A stretch of DNA of 64,000 bases, from NCBI RefSeq assembly GCF_013343235.1, contig NZ_CP040094.1:2728501-2792500 (forward strand). Direction: 5' to 3'. This stretch comes from Nostoc sp. TCL240-02. Its GTDB lineage: Bacteria; Cyanobacteriota; Cyanobacteriia; Cyanobacteriales; Nostocaceae. Under the pieces are notes generated by a model that did no database searches, had not been told where the DNA came from, and saw only the letters and a list, made by a program, of their open reading frames with translations. This document shows positions 28,129-38,900 of the stretch, in pieces. Both the position numbers and the translations under genes were made by a program. How positions within the stretch are numbered: position 1 is the first letter of the stretch; each line of letters opens with the position of its first letter.

Positions 28129-30408
28129 ATGGCAGGTAAAAATATTAAAGTCTTGTTAGTAGAAGATAACCCCGGTGATGTTTTTTTATTACAGGAGTTT
28201 TTAAAAGAAGTTACCACAGTTGTAGTTGATTTGATACCCGTTGAGCGGCTTTCGGAAGCAATCAACTACTTAGCAAAGGAAATTTTTGATGTGATTTTGC
28301 TAGACCTCTCGCTGCCAGATAGCCAGGGGTTAGAAAGCTTTGTCATCGCTCACCATCAGGCTAAAGCCACTCCCATAATTGTGCTGACGGGTATAGACGA
28401 TGAAACTTTGGCAATTAGGGCGATGCAAGAAGGAGCGCAGGATTATTTGGTGAAAGGGCAAGTAACTGGCGACTTGCTGGTGCGCTCCATGCGTTATGCT
28501 ATCGAACGTCAACGGGCAGACGAGGCATTGCGTCACAGTGAAGAGCGATTTCGAGTGGCCCTAAAAAACTCTCCCATCTTTGTCTACAACCAAGATATAG
28601 AGTTACGCTACACCTGGGTTTACAATCCCCCTTCTGGATTGACAGTTGAGGAAATATTAGGCAAACAAGACTTAGATATTATCCCAGGTGAAGATGCTCA
28701 ACGTCTTACCACAATTAAACGCGGGGTACTAACTACTGGCATAGGAACGCGAGAGGAAGTATCAATTACAATCAAAGATACAACTCGATATTACGATTTG
28801 ACAGTTGAGCCATTGCGGAATGAGTCGCAAGAAGTTGTGGGCGTGACGTGCGCCAGTATTGATATTAGCGAAAAACAAGCTGCGCTACGCGATCGCAAAT
28901 TGGCAGAAGAAAAAATCCGCGAACAAGCAGCATTACTCGATGTCACCACTGATGCCATTTGCGTGCGAGATTTAAACAATCAAATTATTTTCTGGAACAA
29001 AGGCGCAGAAACACTTTACGGCTGGCAAGCTGAAGAAGCTTGGGGCAAAAATGCTAGTGAGCTTTTGTTTGACGAACCTTCACCAGAAATCGAAGCGGCT
29101 CTTTTACAAGCTACTAGTAAAGGTAAGTGGCAGGGCGAGTTAACTAAACTTACCAAAGCTGACAAAGAAATCCTTGTTGCTAGTCGCTGGAGTTTGGTGT
29201 ACGGCGAACAAGGAAAACCAAAAGCGATTCTCACCGTTGACACAGATATTACCGATAAAAAACATCTAGAAGCCCAATTATTTCGCGCCCAACGCTTGGA
29301 AAGTATTGGCACTCTAGCTAGTGGCATTGCTCACGACCTCAACAATATCTTGACACCTATTCTGGCAGGAGCGCAACTTTTACCACTCAAATTTCCTGAT
29401 GCAGATGAGCGGACTCGCCATCTACTGGAAATTTTGGAAATCAACGCTAGACGCGGGGCAGATTTAGTCAAACAAGTGTTGTCATTTGCACGGGGTGTAG
29501 AAGGAAAGCGTATCACTTTGCAACTCAGACATATAATTGTGGAAGTTGCCAAGATTCTTAAAGAGACATTTCCCAAATCCATACAAATCAGCACAGATGT
29601 CCTGCAAGATTTGTGGATGGTTTCTGGAGATAGTACCCAACTACATCAAGTATTGATGAACCTCTGCGTTAATGCCCGCGATGCAATGCCAAATGGCGGT
29701 AATTTGAGCATCTATGCTGAAAATCTGTTGATTGACGAAAATTATGCCCGCATGAACCTGGAAGCCAAAGAGGGGCCTTATATAGTAATTACTGTCTCCG
29801 ATACTGGAGTTGGGATTCCCAAAGAAATCTTAGATAGAATTTTCGAGCCATTTTTTACCACAAAAGATGTCGGAAAAGGCACAGGGTTAGGACTTTCCAC
29901 CGTGCTGGGAATTATTAAAAGCCACGGTGGTTTTGTGAATGTCTATAGCGAACTGGGAAGCGGCACTAGCTTTAAGATTTACTTGCCAGCAGTGGAGGGA
30001 ATGGAAACATTTACTCCAGAAGAATCGCCAGCACAGAAAGGACATGGAGAATTGATTTTGATTGTGGATGATGAAGTTGCTATTCAAGAGATTACGAGGA
30101 CATCGCTAGAAGCTCACAACTACAAAACCCTCATTGCCAATGATGGCATTGAAGCGATCGCGCTATACGCTCAAAACCGGGATAAAATTAGTGCCGTACT
30201 GATGGATATTATGCTACCTTTACTCGATGGTTTAACTGCCATCCGTACTCTGCAAAAAATTAACCCCAAAGTCAGAGTTATTGCCAGCAGTGGACTTATG
30301 TCTGACAATAAGCTTAGTGCAGTAGCTGCTATTGGTGTGAATACGTTTTTGGTAAAGCCCTACACTGTCAACGAGTTATTGCTTTCTTTACAAAAAATCC
30401 TATCGTAA
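28129..30408 (+). CDS. Hybrid histidine kinase (REC-PAS-PAS-HisKA-HATPase-REC)
   Basis: I choose the ATG at 28129, five bases after the receiver gene stop, over a TTG at 28090 inside that gene. This gives 759 residues. An N-terminal receiver (VEDNPGDVFLLQ; Asp59) is followed by two PAS modules (about 140-270 and 275-385). HisKA has GIAHDLNNILTPI (His402), HATPase_c has GTGLGLSTVLGIIKSHGG, and a C-terminal receiver carries Asp693 (AVLMDIMLPLLDG). The N-terminal receiver can accept phosphate from the upstream photoreceptor kinase; the C-terminal one passes it on. It completes a three-gene relay: kinase, single receiver, hybrid kinase. No DNA-binding output gene is adjacent. Confidence 0.92.
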   Translation: MAGKNIKVLLVEDNPGDVFLLQEFLKEVTTVVVDLIPVERLSEAINYLAKEIFDVILLDLSLPDSQGLESFVIAHHQAKATPIIVLTGIDDETLAIRAMQEGAQDYLVKGQVTGDLLVRSMRYAIERQRADEALRHSEERFRVALKNSPIFVYNQDIELRYTWVYNPPSGLTVEEILGKQDLDIIPGEDAQRLTTIKRGVLTTGIGTREEVSITIKDTTRYYDLTVEPLRNESQEVVGVTCASIDISEKQAALRDRKLAEEKIREQAALLDVTTDAICVRDLNNQIIFWNKGAETLYGWQAEEAWGKNASELLFDEPSPEIEAALLQATSKGKWQGELTKLTKADKEILVASRWSLVYGEQGKPKAILTVDTDITDKKHLEAQLFRAQRLESIGTLASGIAHDLNNILTPILAGAQLLPLKFPDADERTRHLLEILEINARRGADLVKQVLSFARGVEGKRITLQLRHIIVEVAKILKETFPKSIQISTDVLQDLWMVSGDSTQLHQVLMNLCVNARDAMPNGGNLSIYAENLLIDENYARMNLEAKEGPYIVITVSDTGVGIPKEILDRIFEPFFTTKDVGKGTGLGLSTVLGIIKSHGGFVNVYSELGSGTSFKIYLPAVEGMETFTPEESPAQKGHGELILIVDDEVAIQEITRTSLEAHNYKTLIANDGIEAIALYAQNRDKISAVLMDIMLPLLDGLTAIRTLQKINPKVRVIASSGLMSDNKLSAVAAIGVNTFLVKPYTVNELLLSLQKILS

Positions 30409-30560
30409 CTCAATTAATTACGCAAGTATTATGGTAGTTATAAGTACAAAAGTTCGCTTCATTGATGTGAGTGTAAATTGTTGGGATTTGATATGATTGA
30501 GCATCGACTAACACACTCCTCTTACGGAGTGTAGGGGCAGGGAAAACTTTTTTTAATCCC

Positions 30561-30590
30561 ATGCCCAATGTCCAATGCCCAATGCCCAAT
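30561..30590. repeat. Heptamer array (CCCAATG type) before a start codon
   Basis: Four copies of CCAATGC/CCAATGT end 10 bp before the ATG at 30601. The ATG at 30568 lies in the array and would add an 11-residue artefactual tail. A weak hairpin (ACACTCC..GGAGTGT, 30513-30532) lies just upstream and may terminate the kinase operon, though it has no T-run. Confidence 0.85.
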
Positions 30591-30600
30591 CCTTTTTAAT

Positions 30601-31512
30601 ATGCCTCGGTTTCTCAAGTTAATTATAAATATAGTAGTCTTGAGTGCATTGTTATTCATATCTGTGCAAGTTTGGGCGCAAGATTGGCGACCAGTTCGCG
30701 GTGGTATCCCTTTCGGGATCAGTGGTATGGCTTTGATAAAGCAGCAAAGAAATACACTAGATTTTCTGATTGTCCACGACAACAAAAAACCCAATCAAGC
30801 CCGTTTAGCAATTATTAGTATTAAAGGAAAAAACCAACCTGAATATTTCCCATTAAAGTGGCCAAGTAACATAGAATTGCCCATCGACTTAGAAGCTTTA
30901 ACATCTATTCCTGAGAAAACAAAATTCTCTTTTATCGCTTTAAGCAGTTCTGGCAAAGCTTATTTTATCAGGTTAAACCCTGCCAATAAAACCATCTTGG
31001 TTCTCAAAGAATTCAATCTACCAGAAATTATTCAAGGAAATAATTTTGAGGGATTTGGATTACAAAATATAGACGGAAAATTAGTTGCTATTTGGGCACA
31101 TCGAGGCGAAGGTGAACAACCAGCAACTATATTTTGGGGAATGTTTGATTTGGCTAAATATCAAATTACTCTCGCAGGTTCTGCCAATCTGAGAGTACCG
31201 TTTCCATCTGGCAATGTACGTCATATATCAGACATTAAGGTAGACCCTGTAGGAATTGTGTACATTACCTCAGCAAATGATGCCGGAGACGATGGCCCAT
31301 TTCAGTCAGCTGTGTATATCGCTGGTTATCTGGGATTGCGTGATCACAAAATTGTATGGCAGCAAAATTCTCAACTTGTTCCTCTTTACCGCTCTGATTA
31401 CCACAAAATTGAAGGTATGGAACTTGTTCCCGGTGCGGAAGGTGGTCTGATTCTTGGTACGGATGATGAGAATTTGGGTTCTTATGTATACATGGTGGGT
31501 GGGAGTAATTGA
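30601..31512 (+). CDS. Secreted hypothetical protein
   Basis: The ATG at 30601 gives 303 residues with a clean signal peptide (PRFLKLIINIVVLSALLFI, cleavage near VWAQ). An in-frame ATG at 30568 is part of a heptamer repeat and I reject it. The mature protein is rich in beta-strands with repeats such as QARLAIISIKGKNQPEYFP and VKVDPVGIVYITSANDAG, which suggests a beta-propeller. I recognise no enzyme motif. It is probably periplasmic or extracellular, and monocistronic. Confidence 0.72.
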   Translation: MPRFLKLIINIVVLSALLFISVQVWAQDWRPVRGGIPFGISGMALIKQQRNTLDFLIVHDNKKPNQARLAIISIKGKNQPEYFPLKWPSNIELPIDLEALTSIPEKTKFSFIALSSSGKAYFIRLNPANKTILVLKEFNLPEIIQGNNFEGFGLQNIDGKLVAIWAHRGEGEQPATIFWGMFDLAKYQITLAGSANLRVPFPSGNVRHISDIKVDPVGIVYITSANDAGDDGPFQSAVYIAGYLGLRDHKIVWQQNSQLVPLYRSDYHKIEGMELVPGAEGGLILGTDDENLGSYVYMVGGSN

Positions 31513-31706
31513 GCGATATGTCCTTTGATAACCTATGCAAACTGCTATCTGAAAACAGATTGCTGGTTTATTTGCGATCGCCTAACAACTTCCTTAAAGA
31601 GTGTCAAGGTTTACAGTGTGATGGTGTACCCGCCCACTGTAGGCGATCGCAATTTGGTATAAGTTGACCATTATCTTATCGATAACGGCCACTTAATTAA
31701 TTAACC

Positions 31707-32798
31707 CTACACATTAAATCGGAACAACATTACATCCCCTTCCTGCACAACATACTCTTTCCCTTCACTGCGAACCAACCCTTTTTCCTTCGCAGCATTC
31801 ATCGAACCATTTGTTACCAAATCTTTATAAGCAACAGTTTCAGCGCGAATAAATCCCCGCTCAAAATCACTGTGGATTACACCAGCAGCTTGAGGTGCAG
31901 ACATTCCGGCATTAATTGTCCAAGCGCGGGTTTCTTTAGGGCCGCAGGTAAAATATGTCCGCAAGCCTAGAAGCGAGTATGTTGCACGAATCAAGGATTT
32001 TAAACCGCCTTCTTCCACACCTAAAGATGCGAGAAAATCAGCCTTATCTTCTTCTGGTAGTTCTACTAACTCCGCTTCAACTTGAGCCGAAACTATGACA
32101 ACTTGGGCATTTTCTGTCGATGCAATTTGTCGCACTGTTTCTACAAAATGATTACCAGTTGCCAATTCATCCTCAGATACATTGGCGGCATAAATAATCG
32201 GTTTATAAGTAAGCAGTTCTAATCCCTTAATAATTACTTCTTCTTCTTCATTCAAACTTACCTGGCGCACCGATTTACCTTCATTTAAAGCCGCAGCCAA
32301 TTTTTCTAAAACTGTGATTTCAAACTGTGCATCTTTGCTGGTACGAGCTTGTTTGCGAGTCCGGTCAATTCGCCGCTCAATTTGTGATAAATCTGATAAA
32401 CCCAGTTCTATATTAATGATTTCAATATCTCGCGCTGGATCAACAGAACCAGCAACGTGGATAATATCGTCATTTTCAAAACAACGTACCACATGGACGA
32501 TCGCATCAACTTCCCGGATGTGGGACAGGAATTGATTCCCTAGTCCCTCACCCTGACTTGCACCTTTAACTAAACCGGCAATATCTACAAATTCCACCCG
32601 CGCCGGGATAGTTTGTGCCGAACTGGCAATCTTAGCAAGAACATTTAACCGTTCATCCGGTACTGCGACAACGCCGACATTCGGTTCAATCGTGCAAAAA
32701 GGGAAGTTAGCTGCTTCTGCTTTAGCATTAGCAACTACAGCATTAAATAAAGTAGATTTTCCGACGTTGGGAAGTCCGACAATTCCGGCTCTTAGCAT
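31707..32798 (-). CDS. ychF: Redox-regulated ATPase/GTPase YchF
   Basis: The 363 residues match the family length. The G1 motif is GLPNVGKSTLF, G3 is VDIAGLVKGASQGEG, and the C-terminal TGS domain follows (AWTINAGMSAPQAAGVIHSD, then FERGFIRAETV). YchF (OLA1) is an Obg-family P-loop protein that prefers ATP and associates with ribosomes. The ATG at 32798 gives the standard start MLRAGIVGLPNVGKST. It is monocistronic. Confidence 0.96.
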   Translation of the reverse strand: MLRAGIVGLPNVGKSTLFNAVVANAKAEAANFPFCTIEPNVGVVAVPDERLNVLAKIASSAQTIPARVEFVDIAGLVKGASQGEGLGNQFLSHIREVDAIVHVVRCFENDDIIHVAGSVDPARDIEIINIELGLSDLSQIERRIDRTRKQARTSKDAQFEITVLEKLAAALNEGKSVRQVSLNEEEEVIIKGLELLTYKPIIYAANVSEDELATGNHFVETVRQIASTENAQVVIVSAQVEAELVELPEEDKADFLASLGVEEGGLKSLIRATYSLLGLRTYFTCGPKETRAWTINAGMSAPQAAGVIHSDFERGFIRAETVAYKDLVTNGSMNAAKEKGLVRSEGKEYVVQEGDVMLFRFNV

Positions 32799-32843
32799 TT
32801 TGGATTTTAGATTTGAGATTTTGGATTACATTACCAAGTTAAT

Positions 32844-33041
32844 CTAAACAGGTTCCGGTATGGTTTGGGGAATTGGCCCTGGAACTGTTTGGGGAATGGG
32901 AGCAGGTACTGGTTCTGGTACAGGCCCCGGCAAGGGTTGAGGAATCGCTGGCCCTGGCACAGGTTCAGGACTAGGTAGCGGATTCGGGCCAGGAGTAGGA
33001 ATTTGTGGTTCGGGTATAGAAATCGCAGTAAGATTTAGCAT
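32844..33041 (-). CDS. Proline-rich 65-residue ORF (uncertain)
   Basis: The ORF reads MLNLTAISIPEPQIPTPGP and goes on in PxP/PGP steps to a TIPEPV end. It has no Shine-Dalgarno, but it is longer than expected for chance, is not a shadow of another gene, and has a plausible N-terminus before its repeats. The DNA is locally G+T-rich and repeated (GGTTTGGGGAATTGG-like), so slippage may have produced it. It could be a small Pro-rich peptide or a non-coding repeat. Confidence 0.35.
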   Translation of the reverse strand: MLNLTAISIPEPQIPTPGPNPLPSPEPVPGPAIPQPLPGPVPEPVPAPIPQTVPGPIPQTIPEPV

Positions 33042-33244
33042 GGTAAGTCTAAATTAAATTATTTAACCTTCCCAAGGTAGATGACAACTTCATCTGTTGA
33101 CATCTCCCTAAATATCTATACCCACGAACATTTCCTTTAAATAATTTACGCTCTTGTGATTAATTCGTAGCTAATTCTCAGCGCCCCTCTGCGTTTAAAC
33201 TTCACCCATAAATTCGCCACCATTTTACGCAAAACTCTACTAAA

Positions 33245-33481
33245 CTACTGCCCTTTTACCTTTTCTACCACCTCTGGGACTGGATCGTAACCACCTGGAT
33301 GGAAAGGATGACAGCGTAAAATCCGCCGAGTAGCCATCCAGCTACCACGTAACACTCCAAATCGTTCAATGGCTTCAATAGCATACATCGAACAAGTTGG
33401 TTGAAAGCGACAAGTCGGGAGAAACAACGGCGATATAAACATTCGGTAGCCCCGAATCAGCCAAATAAATAATAGTTTCAT
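33245..33481 (-). CDS. yidD: Membrane protein insertion efficiency factor YidD
   Basis: This 78-residue protein shows the full YidD signature: [32 protein letters not shown], and [18 protein letters not shown]. YidD associates with the inner membrane and assists YidC in insertion. The three conserved cysteines are present. It is divergent from a phytol-kinase-like gene. Confidence 0.95.
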   Translation of the reverse strand: MKLLFIWLIRGYRMFISPLFLPTCRFQPTCSMYAIEAIERFGVLRGSWMATRRILRCHPFHPGGYDPVPEVVEKVKGQ

Positions 33482-33542
33482 TGCAGTTACCTAAATCTTA
33501 TAAATTAGTAACAGAGGTAAAATTTTTCATTTTGTTACATCT

Positions 33543-34244
33543 TTGTTGATTACATTTTCTGACTTAACCTCAATTCCGGTTTTATGGCTGCAAATTGCGA
33601 TTACTGCAATTTGGGTGTTACTCATCCTCGTGATTGCATGGGTGGTAAACCGCTTCGCCGACGAGCCAGAAATCGTGCGGAAGATAGTTCATATAGGCAC
33701 TGGTAATGTAATTTTACTTGCTTGGTGGCTAGATATCCCCGCCAGTGTAGGGATTACAGCTTCCATTCTAGCGAGTGCAATCACCTTATTATCCTACCGA
33801 TTGCCTATTCTTCCTGGTATTAATAGCGTTGGGCGGCAAAGTTTCGGGACATTTTTTTACTCTGTTAGTTTCGGTATTTTAGTTGCCAGCTTCTGGTACT
33901 TACAACAACCCCAGTACGCAGCACTAGGAATTTTGATCATGACTTGGGGAGATGGACTAGCAGCCTTAATTGGACAACGCTTTGGTACACACAAATATAA
34001 AGTCTTTGGCACACAAAAAAGTTGGGAAGGCTCCCTAACCATGATGTTTGTTAGCTATTTAATCAGTATTTTGATTTTAGTTGCAACTCAAGGAAACAGT
34101 TGGCAAAGTTGGGTAATATCACTTGCGGTTGCATTTATCGCTACAGTTTTAGAGGCTTTTTCGTTTTTGGGTATTGATAATTTGACAGTCCCTTTGGGTA
34201 GTGCAGCCCTTGCCTTCTTTTTAAGTCAGTTAGTCTATTTCTAA
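33543..34244 (+). CDS. Phytol kinase-like / diacylglycerol-polyprenol kinase family membrane protein
   Basis: This 233-residue integral membrane protein has about six to seven spans. The signature includes VRKIVHIGTGN, MTWGDGLAALIGQRFG and GTQKSWEGSLTMM. This family includes plant VTE5 and cyanobacterial SLR1652-type phytol kinases that phosphorylate phytol from chlorophyll breakdown for tocopherol synthesis. Related members act on dolichol, so the substrate is probable, not certain. No ATG precedes the conserved start; TTG at 33543 or 33546 is the likely start. Confidence 0.85.
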   Translation: MLITFSDLTSIPVLWLQIAITAIWVLLILVIAWVVNRFADEPEIVRKIVHIGTGNVILLAWWLDIPASVGITASILASAITLLSYRLPILPGINSVGRQSFGTFFYSVSFGILVASFWYLQQPQYAALGILIMTWGDGLAALIGQRFGTHKYKVFGTQKSWEGSLTMMFVSYLISILILVATQGNSWQSWVISLAVAFIATVLEAFSFLGIDNLTVPLGSAALAFFLSQLVYF

Positions 34245-34658
34245 TTGAGCAAACAAGAGATACTTGCCCGATACGTTTCTCTAAATATCTAGTTCAAAGG
34301 ATATGGGAGCAAAAGCATAGATTTAATGGGCTGAGATAGCGATCGCACTCATCTTCAGCAATAATGCTGAAGCTAATATAGGTATTTACTACACAGACCT
34401 TCAGCCTCCTATTGTACCTGATATCTTTCTTAGCTTGGATGTTCAAGTATCTGAAAATTGGTGGGAGAAACAAAATCGTTGTTATATGGTTTGGCGTTTT
34501 GGCAAACCTCCAGAAGTTGTCCTCGAAATTGTCTCTAACAAAGAAGGTGATGAACTGGGCAAAAGCTGCGAATTTATGAACACATGCGGGCTAGTTACTA
34601 CATTGTATATGACCCAAATCAGCAATTAGCAGAAAAAACTTTGTATGTTTATGAACTA

Positions 34659-35791
34659 ATACCAATTTAATATGAAGCTGCATATAATAGAGAAAACAAA
34701 CTCGATAAATTAAAATAACCATGAGCCGCCCTTTTGAGATTGAAATCGCAGAGAGCGAAGAAGAACTTAAAAAACGTCTACAAACAGCTAATTTAGGGAA
34801 CCAGAAAGAAAAACTTATTATGCTGTGGTGGATAAAAAGCGGGCAGGCCAAGGAGCAGCAAGATATTGGAAAACGCTTGGCTAAAGATACATCAACGGTG
34901 ACAAGGTGGTTACAAAAATATAGATCGGGTGGGCTAGATGAATTATTGAAAATAAAAAAAGCTCCGGGAGCAAAACGGAAAATTCCTGAGGCAGCGATCG
35001 CGGCACTTGAGGAAGAGTTAAAAACAGGAAAAGGCTTTAGTAGCTATGGTGCAATAGTGGAGTGGTTAAAGCAAGAGCAGGGGCAAGATATCGAGTATGC
35101 AACGGTTTATGCATTGGTTCGATATCGATTAGGGGCAAAACTAAAAGTACCACGTCCTCAAAGCCATAAGCAGGATGAAAAGTTAGTATCTGAGTTTAAA
35201 AAAAACTCGGTATCATTCTGAAATTGTCTAGAAAAACATCTAGCACCCGGCAAGTGTGTTCGCTACCTGTGCCAGGATGAAACTATGGTTGGACTCAAAA
35301 CTCTTACAGGAAAAGTGATTACAGCTTCCGGAGTCAAGCCCACTGTTAAGGTGATATCGCCAAGAGATAACTTTTGGATTTATGGTGCAATTGAACCATT
35401 AACTGGAGACCACTTTCTTTATGAGTATCCGAAACTGAATGGCGAGTGTTTTCAACAGTTCTTGGACTGGCTATCTGTGCAATTAGGCTCGGATTATGCA
35501 ATTTTACAGATTGATCAAGCACCGGCTCATACAAGTTCAGTGATTAGCTGGCAAGAGTTTATTATTCCTCTATTTCAACCACCATCGGCTCCTGAACTCA
35601 ATCAAGAAAGAAAGGCTTTGGCAAGCTCTTAAGAAACCTCTCAAAAATCAACTTTTCTCTTCTTTACAAGCTTTACGCGAACGCATCCAAGAGATATTCG
35701 ACCAACTTACATTTGAGCAAGTAATTTCTGTCTCTTCTTATAACTTTATCTTAGAAGCTCTTTTCTATGCAGCTTCACATTAAATTGGTAT
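34659..35791 (+). mobile_element. IS630-family element (decayed), TA target duplication
   Basis: Terminal inverted repeats of about 25 bp (left starts ATACCAATTTAAT, right ends ATTAAATTGGTAT) differ at one position. Flanking TA dinucleotides at 34657-34658 and 35792-35793 are the target duplication typical of IS630/Tc1-type insertion. The single transposase gene is broken (see next). The element lies inside the Uma2 pseudogene. Confidence 0.93.
34721..35783 (+). pseudogene. IS630 transposase pseudogene (nonsense and frameshift)
   Basis: The N-terminal part (34721-35221, 166 residues) has the helix-turn-helix (DIGKRLAKDTSTVTRWLQKY). A TGA at 35219-35221 ends it; family members appear to have Trp here (SVSFWNCLEKH from memory), so one G-to-A change would explain it. 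The same frame continues with LCQDETMVGLKTL and LQIDQAPAH, carrying the first two Asp of the DDE triad. Near 35600-35620 a frameshift follows PELNQER, where PELNPIERFW with the catalytic Glu is expected. The C-terminus (LKKPLKNQLFSSLQALRE) continues in another frame to 35783. It is inactive. Confidence 0.9.
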
Positions 35792-35976
35792 TAGGTACAA
35801 AAAAAATGGTAGAAAGAACGATTTATCTTAAAGCCAGTAATAAAACGTATTTGGCTTCTGAATTACTGATTCCTAAATTCTGAATTCTACTGTATTAAAC
35901 ATAGTCATTGAACTTTGGCGCGATTGAATCGGTTTATTTATCTTAACACCACATCACCTTTCATCATTCTTCTGCA

Positions 35977-38900
35977 TTACCTACTAAAACACAAAGCGCG
36001 ATCGCTCTTTGTCACCTTCTGATTAGTCTGCAAATAATCATGCAGCAAATTGCAACCCCGTCCCAGTAACTTTTCCAGTTGGATATCTGCCAAATCTTGG
36101 AAAATCACTGTGCCATTACCACTACCCGCAGCCAGAGTCTTACCGTCATTACTAAAACTGACGCTGGTTAACTCTTGCTTATCACCTTTTAAAGCAATTA
36201 GTAATGTCCCTTCTCGGTTCCAAATTCTTACTTTGTCATCACTGCTAGCGGCTAAAGTCTTACCATCTGGGCTAAAACTTACACTGATGAAACTATCGCC
36301 ATCCCCCGCAAAAGTATTTAGCAAATCACCGTCCCGACTCCAAATCTTCACGGTGCTATCAATACTAGCTGAAGCGATAAGCCCTTTGGGCATGGCTTTG
36401 CTTACCACTTGACTATCAGGCGACCAAGCAACCCCATTTACCCTGCGGCTATGGCCAATTAAGGTGTAGAGCAATTTACCCTCTAAACTCCAGATTTTTA
36501 CGGTTTTGTCATCACTGGCTGAGGCTAGCAACTTACCATCGGGGCTAAAACTTACCCAATTTACTGCATCTTGATGCCCTTGCAAGGTGTTGAGTAGTTT
36601 ACCGTCTCGATTCCAAAGCTTTACTGTTTTATCTTTACTAGCTGAGGCAATTACTTGACTATTGGGCGACCAAGCTACACCCAAGACGGTACTATTATGA
36701 CCTTGTAAGGTGTTGAGCAGTTTACCGTCAACACTCCAAAGCTTCACTGTTCGATCTTTACTAGCCGAGGCAATTACTTTACCATCTGGACTGAAACTAA
36801 CTCCCCAAACTTGACCCTGATGCCCAGTGAAAGTACGGAGTAGTTTACCTTCTCGACTGAAGAGTTTTACAGTTTTGTCTCGACTTGCTGCGGCTAAAGT
36901 GCGATCGCCTGGGCTGAAACTGATGCTAGTTATCCAGTCATCATTATCGGCTTTGGGTTTTCGCAATAATACATCGTCCCAATGCCAGAGTTTAATTGTT
37001 TTATCGCGGCTTGCAGAAGCTAGGGTGCGATCGTCTGGGCTAAAACTGACGCTGTTAACCCAATTATTATGCCCCTTCAGGGTTCCTAACAGCACCCCTC
37101 TAGAACTCCAGAGTTTGATCGTTTCGTCGGTACTGGCGGAAGCGATAGTATTACCATCATGGCTAAAAGTAACGCTGGTAACTCCAGCACTATGCCCTGA
37201 TAAGGTTCGCAGTAATTTACCCTCCAGATTCCACAGTTTGATTGTCTGGTCTAAACTAGCAGAAGCAATGGTTTGTGCATCGGTTGACCAAGCGACACTC
37301 AAGACTGCATCTTCATGTCCCTGCAAGGTTTTGAGCAGCTTACCATCCCGACTCCATAATTTCACTGTCTTGTCAGCACTCCCAGAAGCAATGGTCTGTC
37401 CATCGGTTGACCAAGCGACACTCAAAACTGCACCACCATGTCCTTGCAAGGTTTTGAGCAACTTACCATCCCGACTCCACAGTTTTACTGTCTTGTCTGT
37501 ACTCGCCGAAGCAATAATTTGACCGTCTGGGCTAAAACTGACACTATTTACTACACCTTGATGCCCTAATAAGGTAACAAGCAGTACGCCTTCTCGACTC
37601 CACAGTTTCACCGTCTTATCTTGACTGGCGGAAGCAACAATTTGACCATCTGGGCTGAAACTGACGCTATTTACTACATCTTCATGCCCCGACAAGGTTT
37701 TGAATAAGCTACCATCGGGAAGCCAAAGTTTAATGTTAGTATCCGCGCTGGCTGAGGCAATTAAAGAGCGGTCAGGACTGAATGTAACACTATTTACTCC
37801 AGATATATGCCCTTCTAAACGGTTATATTCTCTCAACCCAGAAACTGCTTGATATAGCGCCGTCTGTACTTGCTCTCTTGTATAAGAATCAACCCAAACT
37901 GTTTGCTGTAATTTTCTTCCCGCCCTTAAACCATCTTTTAAAGCATCAATACCTTTTTGCGATGCAAAGAGGGCTTCACTGGATGCACTAAGGGTTTTAA
38001 TTTCGCTATCTACTGCTGTCACAATGGAAACACTTAATCCAAATATGGCGAGAACAGAAGCAGTCAGGGCAATTTTCAACGAACGATTTAATTGAGCTTC
38101 ACTAAGCCTTTGTTTCTTTTGACTTTCTGCAAGTTTTGCTGTTAATTCTTTTTCTTTGAGTTCAGCTCGTAATTGCTCAATTTGTAACTGACTCAATTCT
38201 TCCCGCTTGTGTAATTCTCGCAATTCCGTTAATAAATCTAATCCCTGCTGAGGATGAGAATCTACTAATGTAGAACGCTGCTTTTTTTGGCTAAGTTCGC
38301 TTTTAAGTCGGTCAATTTCAGCTTTACTTTGTTCTACTTTATAGCGCAACTGATTTAGTTGTACCTGTAAACTTGATTCTTGTTGTTGCAGGTAACGAAT
38401 CAAGTCTACTAAATAATCGTGAATCAGTTGATAGCGTTCTGGTACATCAGGGAATAGTACTATCAAACCGGAGCGTACTAAAATGTCTAATACTAACTCT
38501 AATTTGCTAGCATCTTCTAATTCTGCTAGCTGTGCCGCTAATTCAGCACGAGTTTTAAAAGGTCGGTTGTTACTTTCATCTGTTAATAAGTATAAGACGA
38601 GTAACGCGGCTCGTTCATTTTCTGGGCCGCAGTCTTTAATCAGTTCTTTAAGATATCGCTCAATGAGTTTGTTGGGTCTATATGGCTGATATTCTTCTAG
38701 TGTAGTAATGCGCTCATCTTGAAGTTGCGCTCCTACAACTTGCAATTCAATGGGGCGGACTTCTCCAAATTCTGTGGATAAATCTTCGATTAAGGCATCA
38801 ATTAAAGCAGGTTCTAAATTAAACTGCGATCGCTCTGTCAATTTTCGGATAATTGCTTTGGCATATTCTGGCGAAAAATTATTCAACTGGTAGCGAATAT

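Larger units (their letters stand above)
34327..35883 (+). pseudogene. Uma2-type (DUF820) nuclease pseudogene, split by an IS630 element
   Basis: From 34327 to about 34560 the frame reads through VGIYYTDLQ-like and PPIVPDIFLSLDVQV, PPEVVLEIVSNKEGDELGK. This is the Uma2 restriction-endonuclease-like family (DUF820) of cyanobacteria; the first residue I read is GIYYTDLQPPIVPD. After GDELGK the frame shifts by one base, and LRIYEHMRASYYIVYDPNQ continues in another frame. Then an IS630 copy begins after CTA at 34658. The frame resumes after the element, running to TGA at 35881-35883. The N-terminus is also missing (a stop precedes 34327). This is a clear pseudogene with at least three lesions. 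Confidence 0.82.

Noticed and set aside
30568..30600. Upstream ATG for the secreted protein
   Set aside because: It lies inside a heptamer array and would bury the signal peptide.
36827..37522. 231-codon ORF opposite the WD40 region
   Set aside because: Shadow of the repeated WD40 codons on the other strand.
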